Below are positions 38,737 to 47,889 of a DNA stretch of 48,998 nucleotides, in pieces. The position numbers and the translations under genes are program-made. Each line of letters starts with the position of its first letter. Position 1 is the first letter of the stretch. Source of the DNA: Gemmatimonadota bacterium (lineage in GTDB: Bacteria > Gemmatimonadota > Gemmatimonadetes > Gemmatimonadales > Gemmatimonadaceae); the NCBI GenBank assembly GCA_003136975.1, contig PLEG01000335.1, forward strand, positions 1 to 48,998. Reading direction: 5' to 3'. Below the pieces are notes generated by a model that saw only the letters and a list, made by a program, of their open reading frames with translations, had not been told where the DNA came from and did no database searches.

Positions 38737-41464
38737 CCGCCGTCGTCGGACCGGCATGACATTGATCGAAGTTTTGATTGCCGTACTCATCTTGAGTATC
38801 GTCGTTGGAACTGTCGGCAAGGCTACCGGCATGTTTGCAGCAACGGTGGATGCCTCGAAAGAGAGATCGGACCGATCCGTCGCTCGAGCTGCTCTTGATG
38901 CGAGAGTGGGGGAAGTGTCTCGAACTGCACCGCAACTCGGCGACCTCACGGTCGTCGGTGCAACCTCGCTGTCCTTTCGGAAGCGACAGGCACCGTCCGC
39001 TGCAGTTTGCTCGTATAGCTCTCCGACTCTGCAAGTTCGTCTGACAACCGCCGAACTCGCCAATATCCGATCCGGTGACTCTGTTGCTGTGCGGAATAGC
39101 CGCGGAACCCCTGACCCCTCGGACGATACGTGGGACCTGGGTGTAATTGCTAATGCCGCACAATCCGGTGTCTGTGATGGTGCCCCTACTGTCGCTGCTG
39201 GGATCGTATCTCCGCCCAGCAATGGAACCATTATCGCTGGTGCGTCTGTGCGTGTATGGTCCACGAGATCATTCACGATTCAGGCTGCTCCCGCAGCCGA
39301 AGTTGGGCTACTTGCCGGGTCAGTATTGACTGAAACGATCAATGGGGGGAGTCCCACTCGTGCCTACGGCCCGTTTGTTACTGGTCCTGTGTTCACATAC
39401 CTCGACGCCAGTGGCAACACGGCAGGTTCGGCAGCAGCGATCCGTTTGGTGCGCGCGACCTTCGCCCCAATTGCACAACGGCAAAGACAATCTGTAACAC
39501 TTCGTCCAGAGCACTTGGAATGGCCGATCGGATCCGCCGCTATTAACGTCGCGACGACTGCAGGAGACGTTCCGGTCGTAGCTGGACCATCGTCGTCAGC
39601 TCCGCGTTGCAACACACCTGGAGCAAGCAATTTCGGCAGCCTAACCGATGCCTGCGCATACCCTCCTCCAATAGCAGTGGCGAATGCAACGCCGAACCCT
39701 GTCACCACTGGCGTACCGGTCAACTTTGACATGAGTGGCTCATACGACATCGGTGGCAATGCCGTAACGCAGTACGGTTGGGTGATCGGTGGATCGAGCT
39801 ACAGTCAGCCAACTTTGTCTCTTACTTTTGCACCTGGCAACGTCTGCTGGACGGCAAAGGTGACGAATGCTCGTAACCTCACAAGCACCCAGCAGTCCGG
39901 ATGTGTCGCAGTATATGCCGTCCCAACAGCAACCGCGACTGGAACACCGAATCCGGTGACCGTCGGCCAGGCGGTCACTCTTTCTTGCGCTGTCGACGGA
40001 AAGGGTCGTTCAATTGGCAGCTACCAATGGTCAATTGATGGTAGTGGCTCGAGCGGTGCGACCGTGAGCACTACTCCATCAACCGCAGGGAATCACACAT
40101 ACCAATGCCGGGGGCAATCGGATCTCGGTGCTTGGAGTGCGTGGTCGTACCCAGCTACCTACTACGCATACCCGCCGCCTGTCGCAGCTCCTGTCGTGAC
40201 GCCATCTGCTGTGACAACCGGGCAGACAGTCAACCTGGGGATGGGTAGCACTACTGGCAACGGACGCGCGTTACAAACGTGCCAGTGGGGTATCTTCGGA
40301 GCTTACTACTACACGTGCTCTGGTGGATCGGTGACAGCGCCTGGGCCAATGAGCACCTGTTGGCAATTGCAGGTGAGCAATGACCTCGGCGCTTGGAGCA
40401 ACTTGGCCACGGGCTGCATTACCGTTTACGCTGTCCCTACCGCGACAGCAACAGTGAACGTTGGAACTCAGGATGTCGGGCAGTATGTGACATTGAGTGC
40501 GGGTTCAGTCGATGGTAAGGGGCGGTCGATCGCTGCATATTCCTGGTCTGGATCTGCATCGTCGTCATCGTCCAGTGTAGCCGTCTATTGCCCCGCGCCA
40601 GGAAGTTACAGTGCAGCCTTGCAGGTCGAGAATGATCTCGGTGCATGGAGCACACCCTCATCTGTATCATGGACATGCATCTCAACGCCTGTCGCGCGAG
40701 GTTCAGGTCCAGGTGCCGTCGTTGAACGAAACAACGCCACGTTCGATGCGAGCGGTTCGTCAACACCTGGTGGCTCGATTACTACATACAACTGGTATAT
40801 CGAGGGTGTTCAGTACTACGGCAACTATCCGACAGTCACACGTACGCTGAACAACGTCGGAACCGTAAATTGGCAGGTGCAGGTGTTGAATCAGTGGGGT
40901 ACATGGTCGAGTTGGTCGACAGGATCCGTAAGTGTGCAGATCAACCCCTGCCCATACAATGGGTCGATATCTGTATATAGCTCTTCCTGTGTGCCGCCTG
41001 ACCCCCCATGCTCCTATTCCGGAGCGCCCGCAGGGCTCACACAGAGTGACTCTCGTTGTAATCCCTGGCAGAACGCAATTCGGTTTACTGGTGGGACGAG
41101 CGTGTCAGGCTCACTCGGAGATTACGGTGACTTCAATTGCGTGCCGGGTTCGGTAGGTGGGGACCATACACTGAACTTCACGTGCTCGGGAAGTCTCTAT
41201 TCTGGCAGTCAGTCGCAAAACTATACGATTACCTTAACTCCCGGATCGTGGTCACAGACATATTGCAGTAACCCGTTACGGTGCTCCATCAACGGTAGCG
41301 GGGGATACATCAACGCGACTGGCGTAAGCATAGCTTACAGTGGCCCATTTAGCCTTGCGCCTACGCAGACTACCGTTTCCCAATCATACTCGGCGAAGTA
41401 CCGATTTATTACAAGTGGGATCACAGTCACCGCGACTACGTACAAGGACTGGTCAAAACCGTAG
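38693..41464 (+). CDS. Giant prepilin fused to PKD/Ig-like repeats, putative pilus adhesin (923 aa)
   Basis: The N terminus is a perfect prepilin: RRRRTG/MTLIEVLIAVLILSIVVGTV (Gly 21, Glu 26 as position 5). About 300 residues of pilin body follow, then at least five repeats of about 80-90 residues with PxA...P-x-V-T-x-G-x-x-V and a Y-x-W core (VTTGVPVNFDMSGSYD, VTVGQAVTLSCAVDGKGRS, VTTGQTVNLGMGS, VGQYVTLSAGSVDGKGRSIA, VERNNATFDASGSS), typical of PKD/Ig-like folds. A Cys-rich C-terminal part follows. ATG 38693 has GAGG six bases upstream. A large tip adhesin, comparable in place to PilV of IncI plasmids, is the likely role; no shufflon repeats were seen. Confidence 0.8.
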   Translation: MHSQSIAVALSVFSNRRRRTGMTLIEVLIAVLILSIVVGTVGKATGMFAATVDASKERSDRSVARAALDARVGEVSRTAPQLGDLTVVGATSLSFRKRQAPSAAVCSYSSPTLQVRLTTAELANIRSGDSVAVRNSRGTPDPSDDTWDLGVIANAAQSGVCDGAPTVAAGIVSPPSNGTIIAGASVRVWSTRSFTIQAAPAAEVGLLAGSVLTETINGGSPTRAYGPFVTGPVFTYLDASGNTAGSAAAIRLVRATFAPIAQRQRQSVTLRPEHLEWPIGSAAINVATTAGDVPVVAGPSSSAPRCNTPGASNFGSLTDACAYPPPIAVANATPNPVTTGVPVNFDMSGSYDIGGNAVTQYGWVIGGSSYSQPTLSLTFAPGNVCWTAKVTNARNLTSTQQSGCVAVYAVPTATATGTPNPVTVGQAVTLSCAVDGKGRSIGSYQWSIDGSGSSGATVSTTPSTAGNHTYQCRGQSDLGAWSAWSYPATYYAYPPPVAAPVVTPSAVTTGQTVNLGMGSTTGNGRALQTCQWGIFGAYYYTCSGGSVTAPGPMSTCWQLQVSNDLGAWSNLATGCITVYAVPTATATVNVGTQDVGQYVTLSAGSVDGKGRSIAAYSWSGSASSSSSSVAVYCPAPGSYSAALQVENDLGAWSTPSSVSWTCISTPVARGSGPGAVVERNNATFDASGSSTPGGSITTYNWYIEGVQYYGNYPTVTRTLNNVGTVNWQVQVLNQWGTWSSWSTGSVSVQINPCPYNGSISVYSSSCVPPDPPCSYSGAPAGLTQSDSRCNPWQNAIRFTGGTSVSGSLGDYGDFNCVPGSVGGDHTLNFTCSGSLYSGSQSQNYTITLTPGSWSQTYCSNPLRCSINGSGGYINATGVSIAYSGPFSLAPTQTTVSQSYSAKYRFITSGITVTATTYKDWSKP

Positions 41465-41481
41465 AATTATCCGATGAGACT

Positions 41482-41518
41482 AAAGAAGGGCCCGGGTTAT
41501 GAATCCGGGCCCTTCTTT
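41482..41518. terminator. Bidirectional terminator
   Basis: AAAGAAGGGCCCGG pairs with CCGGGCCCTTCTTT around an 8-nt loop, giving A and T runs on both flanks, between the convergent pilin operon and metalloprotease gene. Confidence 0.9.
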
Positions 41519-41537
41519 GCGACTGAGCACTTAGAAC

Positions 41538-44192
41538 TCACCGGGTTCTAAACAGAGCTACATCCACTGTCCCAGTATTAAGTGCCGATCCGTTAGTGCC
41601 CGTGATTGCGAAGTAATACGTCCCTCCTGCTTTGACCGTCGTTTCATAGAAACGGGCGTCTGGTTCAGTCAACGTCGCTGTTTGTGTTGAGCCAACTGCA
41701 AGTGAGACATCAGGCACCGGATAAGTCCCTCGGTTCCAGGTCGACCACCACGCACGAAGATCAACAGACGGTTCTGTGAAAAATGGATTTGCACTTGGGA
41801 CGTAACTATCTGCGTACCACGAGAGGAGCCAATCACGCATCGCGTCATGATCAGATGTGACGCTCGCAACCATTCCTGTCCGCGCGGTTCCTGTAGATCG
41901 CCTGTCAATGATGTTGGCCCATGCCGTATATAGCGATTGAATGGATTGACGTGGGTTGAGACGATACGATTGGGCGAAGAGATAACGTGTATATTGACAC
42001 GCAAGTCCGTATGATGACAGTTGATACCACTGCGTCAGTACCGCATGATTGCTGAGTTCACAGAATCCACCTGTCGAACTACCCTCGATCGTCCGGACCG
42101 GAGGCGTGGCAGTGTTGCCCGAAAAAGCTTGACCCGCGGAAACGTCCGGTCCGTATGCCCATAGATACTGCATGAGCACGGCCTGGCCTTCGGCGGACCA
42201 CCAAGTCTCCTTTCGTGGCGTGCCGTTTGTCGGGAAGTAAATGTTCCGTTCGTCTGCGAGGTGCGAGGTCTCATGTACTAGCGTTGAAACAACTTTTGCA
42301 AACCCTGCCTGGAATTTCGCATCGCTCGCGAAGAAATCCGTAAATGTCGGCTGGATGGCTTCGCCGTTGGTGTTGCCTGCCTGTTGACAGTCTACGCGGC
42401 CATACCCGGTTGGGAAGGCATACGCGTTCTGCGCATTCTTTGCTACGAGCACAACTACACGACCATTCCCGTCGCGGTCCTCAACACCAACCGAATTGCG
42501 TTCGATGAATGGAGCTACCGTGGAATCATATGCAGCAGCAAGCTTTTGTAACCTGACATCGGCGCCTTGCATACTGGGCATTGCGTTGACCAGAGCGGTA
42601 TCTGCGAAGACAGCGACCTTTGTACCAATGCCCACTAACGTCCACGACTCAATTGGGGAACCTTGGGTCGGATCTGTAGCGCTTCCTATCGGCGCACCTG
42701 GCTGGGCATACGTGCCGTCAGACAATCGGAAAGTGCCGATCTGAATTGTCGCGCCGAGCGTTAGAGGGATCGCGCAAGCGCCGCCAGAAGTCGGGGGGGT
42801 TAGTGATGCGACTGGACCAGGTATGACACCAACTCGTACCCCCCGCTCCGCCATAACAGCGCGATACCAGTTGGGGTTGATGCGATATGTTGGGATGTGC
42901 AAAGACCGATTTGGGATCGCTAGTACATCGCGTTTGGGTAGATGTTGCACTCGAGCTAATGTTGCCCCCCCCGAACGCAAGGGTGCTGTTGCAAACGAAG
43001 GAACCCCAACAGATCTCGATGGTGCAAGCCGGTTCGCGCTTGTCCCTAGGGTTTGTGTAAAACCATTGAAGGCGACGTTTACTTCAACGTTTGCGACGGA
43101 TGGGGCTGAGGTGCCTTCTCCGAGCATGTCGGATTCATGTTGATCCCAGGTGAACGGCATTACGAGGTAAGTACCTGGCTGGGCAACACTGATCGGGCAA
43201 CCCTTCGAAATTGCATCCGAGACTGTCGATGCGTCCCCAATGCTGATGGCTATTATGGCGGGTGAGAAAAGCGGAAGCGATACTGTACGTGTCGACCCAG
43301 AAGCCGTAATGATGATCGAAGCGGGTGTGCCGAGTGGAACGCAAGACGCAAAAGTCTGAGGATCAGGCGCCGCTGTAATACCACCTGCGCCAGAAGTGGC
43401 GACCTGAGCTCCACGCGCAGCGATCGATACAGATGCGCCAGTAAGTGAGGTCGACGACGTAATGGTTAACGGTGCGCCATCACGGATGACTGTATCGGAT
43501 AAGGCGACGGGCAGATCGCCCGTACCGCCGCTGATTTTCACCCTGAGCGTGTCGGTGTGACTATTCGATGTCGCCGTTATTGTCCCCGTGCCGGCGACGC
43601 CGGCTACAAACGATCCCTGTCCATTCACTGATCCGATGGACGTCGGCGAGACAACAAAACTGACATCGGCTGCTCCGATCTTGTTGCCAGCCTGATCCGT
43701 TATTGTCGGAGCCACCGGGATTCCCTGCGACGGAGAAATTACGATCAGCCGAGCAGGGAAGCGGATCTGTGCGACCCGTGCGGTCGGCGTCGTGACCGTA
43801 ATCAGAGCCTTACTCACGATAGGATTGTGAGGAGACTGCGCCGTCGCGGTTATTGTGTCCGTACCAGGTGCGACTCCTGTAACAAAAGCAGTGCTACCCG
43901 ACACCGACAGAGAAGCGACAGATGGAGTCGAGTGAGTGAGGGCTATAGAAGCATTCCCGACGGCGGCACCATCCTGTAGGAGCGCGGTGGCCGTAAGTGT
44001 GTCTGTGCTCCCAACATCCACGGAAGCCGATGGTGGTGAAATTGTCACCATCGAGATTGATGATGGGTCTCCAGGGCCGCTGGGTCCGTCCACACTGCTA
44101 CTGCACGAGACAGCGATACTGACCCCACCAACAAATGCAGCCCATAAGACGGCTGCATGGCAAAAGCGAAACGAAGCTGACGAGTGCGGCAT
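41538..44192 (-). CDS. Lipoprotein zinc metalloprotease with Big-type domains (884 aa)
   Basis: The N terminus is a lipoprotein signal with lipobox AVSC (Cys 30). Residues about 45-220 contain two Big-like Ig repeats (VTISPPSASVDVGSTDTLTA, SFVAGVAGTGTITATSNS). The catalytic part carries HETSH (H640-H644) in STLVHETSHLADE and a downstream WWSAEGQA whose Glu 668 is a likely third ligand, as in M30-like metalloproteases. It should be surface-anchored and may process pilus or target-cell proteins. Start ATG 44192 follows leader element 26; box C lies further upstream. This gene alone carries both kinds of control element. Confidence 0.8.
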   Translation of the reverse strand: MPHSSASFRFCHAAVLWAAFVGGVSIAVSCSSSVDGPSGPGDPSSISMVTISPPSASVDVGSTDTLTATALLQDGAAVGNASIALTHSTPSVASLSVSGSTAFVTGVAPGTDTITATAQSPHNPIVSKALITVTTPTARVAQIRFPARLIVISPSQGIPVAPTITDQAGNKIGAADVSFVVSPTSIGSVNGQGSFVAGVAGTGTITATSNSHTDTLRVKISGGTGDLPVALSDTVIRDGAPLTITSSTSLTGASVSIAARGAQVATSGAGGITAAPDPQTFASCVPLGTPASIIITASGSTRTVSLPLFSPAIIAISIGDASTVSDAISKGCPISVAQPGTYLVMPFTWDQHESDMLGEGTSAPSVANVEVNVAFNGFTQTLGTSANRLAPSRSVGVPSFATAPLRSGGATLARVQHLPKRDVLAIPNRSLHIPTYRINPNWYRAVMAERGVRVGVIPGPVASLTPPTSGGACAIPLTLGATIQIGTFRLSDGTYAQPGAPIGSATDPTQGSPIESWTLVGIGTKVAVFADTALVNAMPSMQGADVRLQKLAAAYDSTVAPFIERNSVGVEDRDGNGRVVVLVAKNAQNAYAFPTGYGRVDCQQAGNTNGEAIQPTFTDFFASDAKFQAGFAKVVSTLVHETSHLADERNIYFPTNGTPRKETWWSAEGQAVLMQYLWAYGPDVSAGQAFSGNTATPPVRTIEGSSTGGFCELSNHAVLTQWYQLSSYGLACQYTRYLFAQSYRLNPRQSIQSLYTAWANIIDRRSTGTARTGMVASVTSDHDAMRDWLLSWYADSYVPSANPFFTEPSVDLRAWWSTWNRGTYPVPDVSLAVGSTQTATLTEPDARFYETTVKAGGTYYFAITGTNGSALNTGTVDVALFRTR

Positions 44193-44245
44193 TAAAAGAC
44201 CTCGGAGTCTAGGCGATCCCCGGCAGTGTTGCCGAGCGGTACTGC

Positions 44246-44279
44246 ATGCGCCCGCGCGAGCTCTACACGTTTTGTGTAG
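44246..44279 (-). promoter_or_regulatory. Leader element 26 (hairpin plus box)
   Basis: CTACAC pairs with GTGTAG on the minus strand, followed by CTCGCGCGGGCGCAT. This copy lies 53 nt before the metalloprotease start and is the only good one outside the leftward arm. Confidence 0.6.
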
Positions 44280-44301
44280 CCTCGAAGGACGGTGCAGCTC
44301 G

Positions 44302-44316
44302 AGTTGTCAGTCCTAC
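44302..44316 (-). promoter_or_regulatory. Pilus/transfer regulon box C
   Basis: GTAGGACTGACAACT on the minus strand, 110 bp before the metalloprotease start and upstream of leader element 26. Confidence 0.7.
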
Positions 44317-44547
44317 TGATTCTGGTGCCCATCGCCTTGCCAATCAGAAGCAGGGGGATGAGGCCTAAATACTCTCCGACAAGTTATAGCTTGCCAATCG
44401 GATGAAGGGAGCCGACCTTTCGATATACGAGTTCTCGAGGCGTAGCCCTCCTTGGGATAGTATCGGATAGATACTCGTGCTGTCTGTAGTAGGCTCGATG
44501 CCGTGGGGGTTGGTTACGTCGCGGTATCGGTGAACGAATCTGAATTC

Positions 44548-44562
44548 GTGGGACTGACAACT
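44548..44562 (+). promoter_or_regulatory. Pilus/transfer regulon box D
   Basis: GTGGGACTGACAACT on the plus strand, 96 bp before the start of the 531-residue unknown protein. Confidence 0.7.
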
Positions 44563-44658
44563 CAGGGTCGACACAACTCCACCTGCTGATGTGGCCTGGT
44601 TACGGGCACAGTGGTTGATGGGGTTGAGCGATCTGGAACCGTGTACGGGAGACGGATT

Positions 44659-46254
44659 ATGTCCGGCATACGAGCGCATAACGCTGTCGACGCAACGCCG
44701 ATCGGCATCGATACCACCGAGCATGAATTGCGGTGCATGATTGAGGACCGCTGCTCCCCTGCTGCGGTGGGTCTTTATGCTTTGGCACGACTGGAGGCAC
44801 ATGTCGGGGCCATTGCCCAGGCGCGTCAGACCCTGCTCGATGCCACCCTTGCGGCGCCATCCTGGTCGCCCCTCGCTGATCCCGCGGTACGCTCTGAAGT
44901 GGACAGTTACCTCCGTTCTGCATCCCGGGCGTCTGAAGTCGAACGTGCCGGTCCTGCGCTGGACTGGCATCAGCACGAAACTGAGGTATTCGCCCAGCGG
45001 ATGGAACTCGTATTACAGCAGTACGGGTCGCCAAAAACTGCATCCGTGCTGCGCAATGCGGTTGTAGCCAGCGCCAGCAATATCATGCTCGCTACACTCG
45101 TCCAGCGTTACATACACGCTGGCTGCAACCTGCCGTTGCCGAACCTCGCACCCGAGGATCCCAGGCTTGTTGGAGCAGAAGCGGCCGCAATCGGCGAGGG
45201 ACTCTACAACGCATACGGGCGATCTCTCACATTAGGTGATCGACTCGCGCAGTGGCGTCGTCCGAAGTCGTTGCCATCGATCCGCGCCACGAGCCTACCG
45301 AGCTGCGCAGGTGACGCAGGTGAGTGGGCACGGCAACTCTCCGAGCAGATTGAACGGGTAGAACGCCAAGCGCCTGACTTCGGTGCGCTAATCGAACTCG
45401 AAACCGCGTTACCACAGAAGGCAGCGGTGAGGGATCGCGGCTCAGTTTGTGCCAGGGTCGACGCGTTCCGTGAGTTTGAGGCGCAGTTGCCGGCAGTCGA
45501 GCGAGCGGAGCGTAGCTACATACTCGACGTTACTGCGCCTGAAGGCAGCCTTACTATCTTCCCGCGCCCGCCACTTGTAAACATTGCCCAGCTTGTCACG
45601 TATCGGAGGATCCGTAACCACGGAGATCCGCTCTCTATTATAAAGTCGAATCTGGAGGCAGTTGGTGTAAGTGGTGCGATGCAGATTGCTCGCGCTGGCG
45701 AGATTGCTCTCACTCGGCGATACGATGAACTGCGTTATGATCGACTCCAGGGAGCAGATGGGGATGTGTTCCGACGCCCCGCCGGCTCTGACGTCCATCC
45801 GCGGTATCGTATGCTTGCACAGCGCGCTGTGGAAATCGATGCAGCGCCGGAATTCTTAGAGGAAGTGCTTCCTGCGTTTCGCGATGGAGAGAGAGATCCT
45901 GAGTATCTCCGAATTGATCGATACGTGAGTCGGTTGGTGGAAGCTGAATTGATTCGCGCCGCCATTGGGATCATCCGCCCCCTGACGCGTGGCGAATTGA
46001 TTGGTTCGCCGAAATGGCCCGGACGAATCGCCCCCGTTGCCGACCTACTGTTCGAGGAACAGGAGGGCTTTCGCCCTCTCCTTAACGCAAGCGGTGAAAT
46101 GGTGGATTGGCAGGATCTTGTGCGACGGCACCCCGATGCCAGGCGAGCCGAGACAGGCCCTCGAGATATGGAGCCTTTGGACGCGGAGCAGACATGGATT
46201 CAGCCCGCGGTCGAAGATCGTGAGGCATACGCTTCACCAGCACAGATTGCCTAG
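44659..46254 (+). CDS. Hypothetical protein (531 aa)
   Basis: The start is ATG 44659, seven bases after GGGAG; the frame could extend to 44611. The protein is helical, rich in Ala, Arg, Glu and Leu, without a membrane segment or signal: AVGLYALARLEAHVGAIAQA, AEAAAIGEGLYNAYGRSLTL, a long RQLSEQIERVERQAPDFGAL helix and VEAELIRAAIGIIRPLTRG. No catalytic motif is recognised. Its regulon box D suggests a link with the transfer or pilus genes, for example as a cytoplasmic assembly factor, but this is inference. Confidence 0.75.
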   Translation: MSGIRAHNAVDATPIGIDTTEHELRCMIEDRCSPAAVGLYALARLEAHVGAIAQARQTLLDATLAAPSWSPLADPAVRSEVDSYLRSASRASEVERAGPALDWHQHETEVFAQRMELVLQQYGSPKTASVLRNAVVASASNIMLATLVQRYIHAGCNLPLPNLAPEDPRLVGAEAAAIGEGLYNAYGRSLTLGDRLAQWRRPKSLPSIRATSLPSCAGDAGEWARQLSEQIERVERQAPDFGALIELETALPQKAAVRDRGSVCARVDAFREFEAQLPAVERAERSYILDVTAPEGSLTIFPRPPLVNIAQLVTYRRIRNHGDPLSIIKSNLEAVGVSGAMQIARAGEIALTRRYDELRYDRLQGADGDVFRRPAGSDVHPRYRMLAQRAVEIDAAPEFLEEVLPAFRDGERDPEYLRIDRYVSRLVEAELIRAAIGIIRPLTRGELIGSPKWPGRIAPVADLLFEEQEGFRPLLNASGEMVDWQDLVRRHPDARRAETGPRDMEPLDAEQTWIQPAVEDREAYASPAQIA

Positions 46255-46272
46255 ATGACTTCCCCCATTCAA

Positions 46273-46290
46273 GAAGGCGCCTGCGCCTTC
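46273..46290. repeat. Short stem-loop in the gap between two genes
   Basis: GAAGGCG-CCTG-CGCCTTC, 7-bp perfect stem, 18 nt after the stop at 46254. No T run follows, so it may attenuate or process the transcript. Confidence 0.5.
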
Positions 46291-46401
46291 GCCGGAAGCC
46301 GGTTGTATTGTCTCACTGTAGGGGTAGCATCCGAGACGCCAGACTTGACGAACTCAAGTCGCCAATCCGATCAGTAGGCTAATGCGACGATGGAGACCCA
46401 C

Positions 46402-47556
46402 ATGACTATGACACCTCAGAGCAACAAACTTTCCTTGAAGGACTTCCGTTCAGCATACGGGATCGCCCCTAAGCTTGCAGACACTCCCCCGGTGGGCGCC
46501 CTGTTGGCGTTAGCCACTTTCTGGGAGGCGTGTCTCAAATCAGAATCTGGCGGACTGAACGGTAACGGTGCCTTTCGTTATCCAGCAGCGTACGAAGCGG
46601 CTTTCGATCACGTGGCCGAAGGTATGAGCGTACCATTCCGCGACTTACCCATCGGTTTGCAACGTCTCATGGGCGGACGCGCCACGGACGTCTGGTACTC
46701 GCACGCTGAAGTACCAGGTATTGTCGAGATCGCGCCGAATGTCCTCTCGCTTATCACCTCGAAATGGATCCGAAGGACCATTCCGGTGCGCGACCTTGCG
46801 GACCATGTGCTAACAACCTGGGCCGTGCACCACTCATGGCCGTGCGGGGCGACTGGGAGTGCCGGCTTTGGGTTGCCTCCAGTTGAGTACACTGGTGGAT
46901 ACGCGCGCTTGATGAACCGTCAGCGCTTTGATGCGCCAGTCATCTTCATGAACGGGGAGATCCACCTACACGCGATAGCGTACGCCGCGGCTTTGCTCAG
47001 GTTCGCGCCGGATGCAATTGTACGTGTCCTGGAAGGCACCACCGTTGAATCCGCGTCGTACGTAGAGCCGTTAGCCCCACGCTGGGACTGGAATTCTGAC
47101 GGAACCTCTCGTTGGGATGAGACTGACCCAACCTCCATCGAAACGGCACCGGACGCAACGGGTGTTATTGATCGGATGATCCTCGGCGGGCATTCCACTA
47201 CGATCGTTTCTACATGGGATGCCTTGGGAATGGGAACCGGAATCCCGCTCGATGTTGCTGTCCCAGCTCTCGAGGAGAGCGCAAGGGTAGCAAGACTCCC
47301 ATACGCGGAGCCCGATGGAATGGAGGTGGCAAATCGACTCGCTTGGCAGCCTAGCGCCGCGCAGGAACGCACGGTTCCAGGTGGAACTGTCTCGTGGATC
47401 TCTCGTATGATTTCCAGTCTCCTTTCGCGCCAGACCGACCGCAACGAAATGAAGGCCGTTTCGGATTGGTCCGATGCCAGATACGAGGCAATTCGGGCCA
47501 AGCTCATGGGCTCACCGCTTAAGGATTTTCTGCCTGAGCTCGCTGTACAATCGTAG
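46402..47556 (+). CDS. Hypothetical protein (384 aa)
   Basis: The start is ATG 46402, six bases after GGAG; ATG 46390 upstream is part of that site. The protein is soluble, with WEACLKSESGGLNGNGAFRY, VWYSHAEVPGIVEIAPNVLS, a repeat-free central part, and a C-terminal WISRMISSLLSRQTDRNEMK. A DWNSDGTSRWDETDPTSIE stretch is acidic. No family is recognised. It lies between the 531-residue unknown and the PilT-like gene. Confidence 0.72.
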   Translation: MTMTPQSNKLSLKDFRSAYGIAPKLADTPPVGALLALATFWEACLKSESGGLNGNGAFRYPAAYEAAFDHVAEGMSVPFRDLPIGLQRLMGGRATDVWYSHAEVPGIVEIAPNVLSLITSKWIRRTIPVRDLADHVLTTWAVHHSWPCGATGSAGFGLPPVEYTGGYARLMNRQRFDAPVIFMNGEIHLHAIAYAAALLRFAPDAIVRVLEGTTVESASYVEPLAPRWDWNSDGTSRWDETDPTSIETAPDATGVIDRMILGGHSTTIVSTWDALGMGTGIPLDVAVPALEESARVARLPYAEPDGMEVANRLAWQPSAAQERTVPGGTVSWISRMISSLLSRQTDRNEMKAVSDWSDARYEAIRAKLMGSPLKDFLPELAVQS

Positions 47557-47889
47557 GAATTCATGTTGCTGCCGATATTTAGGGCAGAGCAGGGCCCGTG
47601 GTCCCGTCGCCAGATTGCGTTCGAGTGGCGAGACTCGGTAGATTGATCCACGTTCCATTCGTAGTGCATAAGGCCAAGCTGTAGGTGTTGGCTGATCGCG
47701 TGCACGAATGAGGGCGCCAAAATCTGTAGGACTGACAACTCGGAGAACACCAGTAGTGGAATTCGCGACCGATCCGGCCGCGCCCTTCCGTATATGGGAG
47801 TGGTGCGTCGGATGATCGGTAGCCGAATGCGCGTAGTGCGCGCGTCGCTATCAGGGTCGGGGGTCTCGCTGCGCAGATCGGGATAAGTC
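47557..47889. other. Promoter region of the PilT-like gene
   Basis: A 333-bp gap without a gene. It holds box E (47726-47740). The rest shows no repeat or hairpin that I can support. Confidence 0.5.
47726..47740 (+). promoter_or_regulatory. Pilus/transfer regulon box E
   Basis: GTAGGACTGACAACT on the plus strand, about 150 bp before the PilT-like gene; identical to boxes B and C. Confidence 0.7.

Larger units (their letters stand above)
44193..44658. other. Divergent promoter region
   Basis: A 466-bp gap between the metalloprotease gene (minus) and the 531-residue unknown (plus). It holds leader element 26, box C on the minus strand and box D on the plus strand, about 230 bp apart. No gene is evident. 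Confidence 0.6.

Noticed and set aside
38693-41464. A shufflon (invertible C-terminal segments) of the adhesin gene
   Set aside because: No inverted repeats flanking alternative C-terminal coding segments could be seen around the 3' end.
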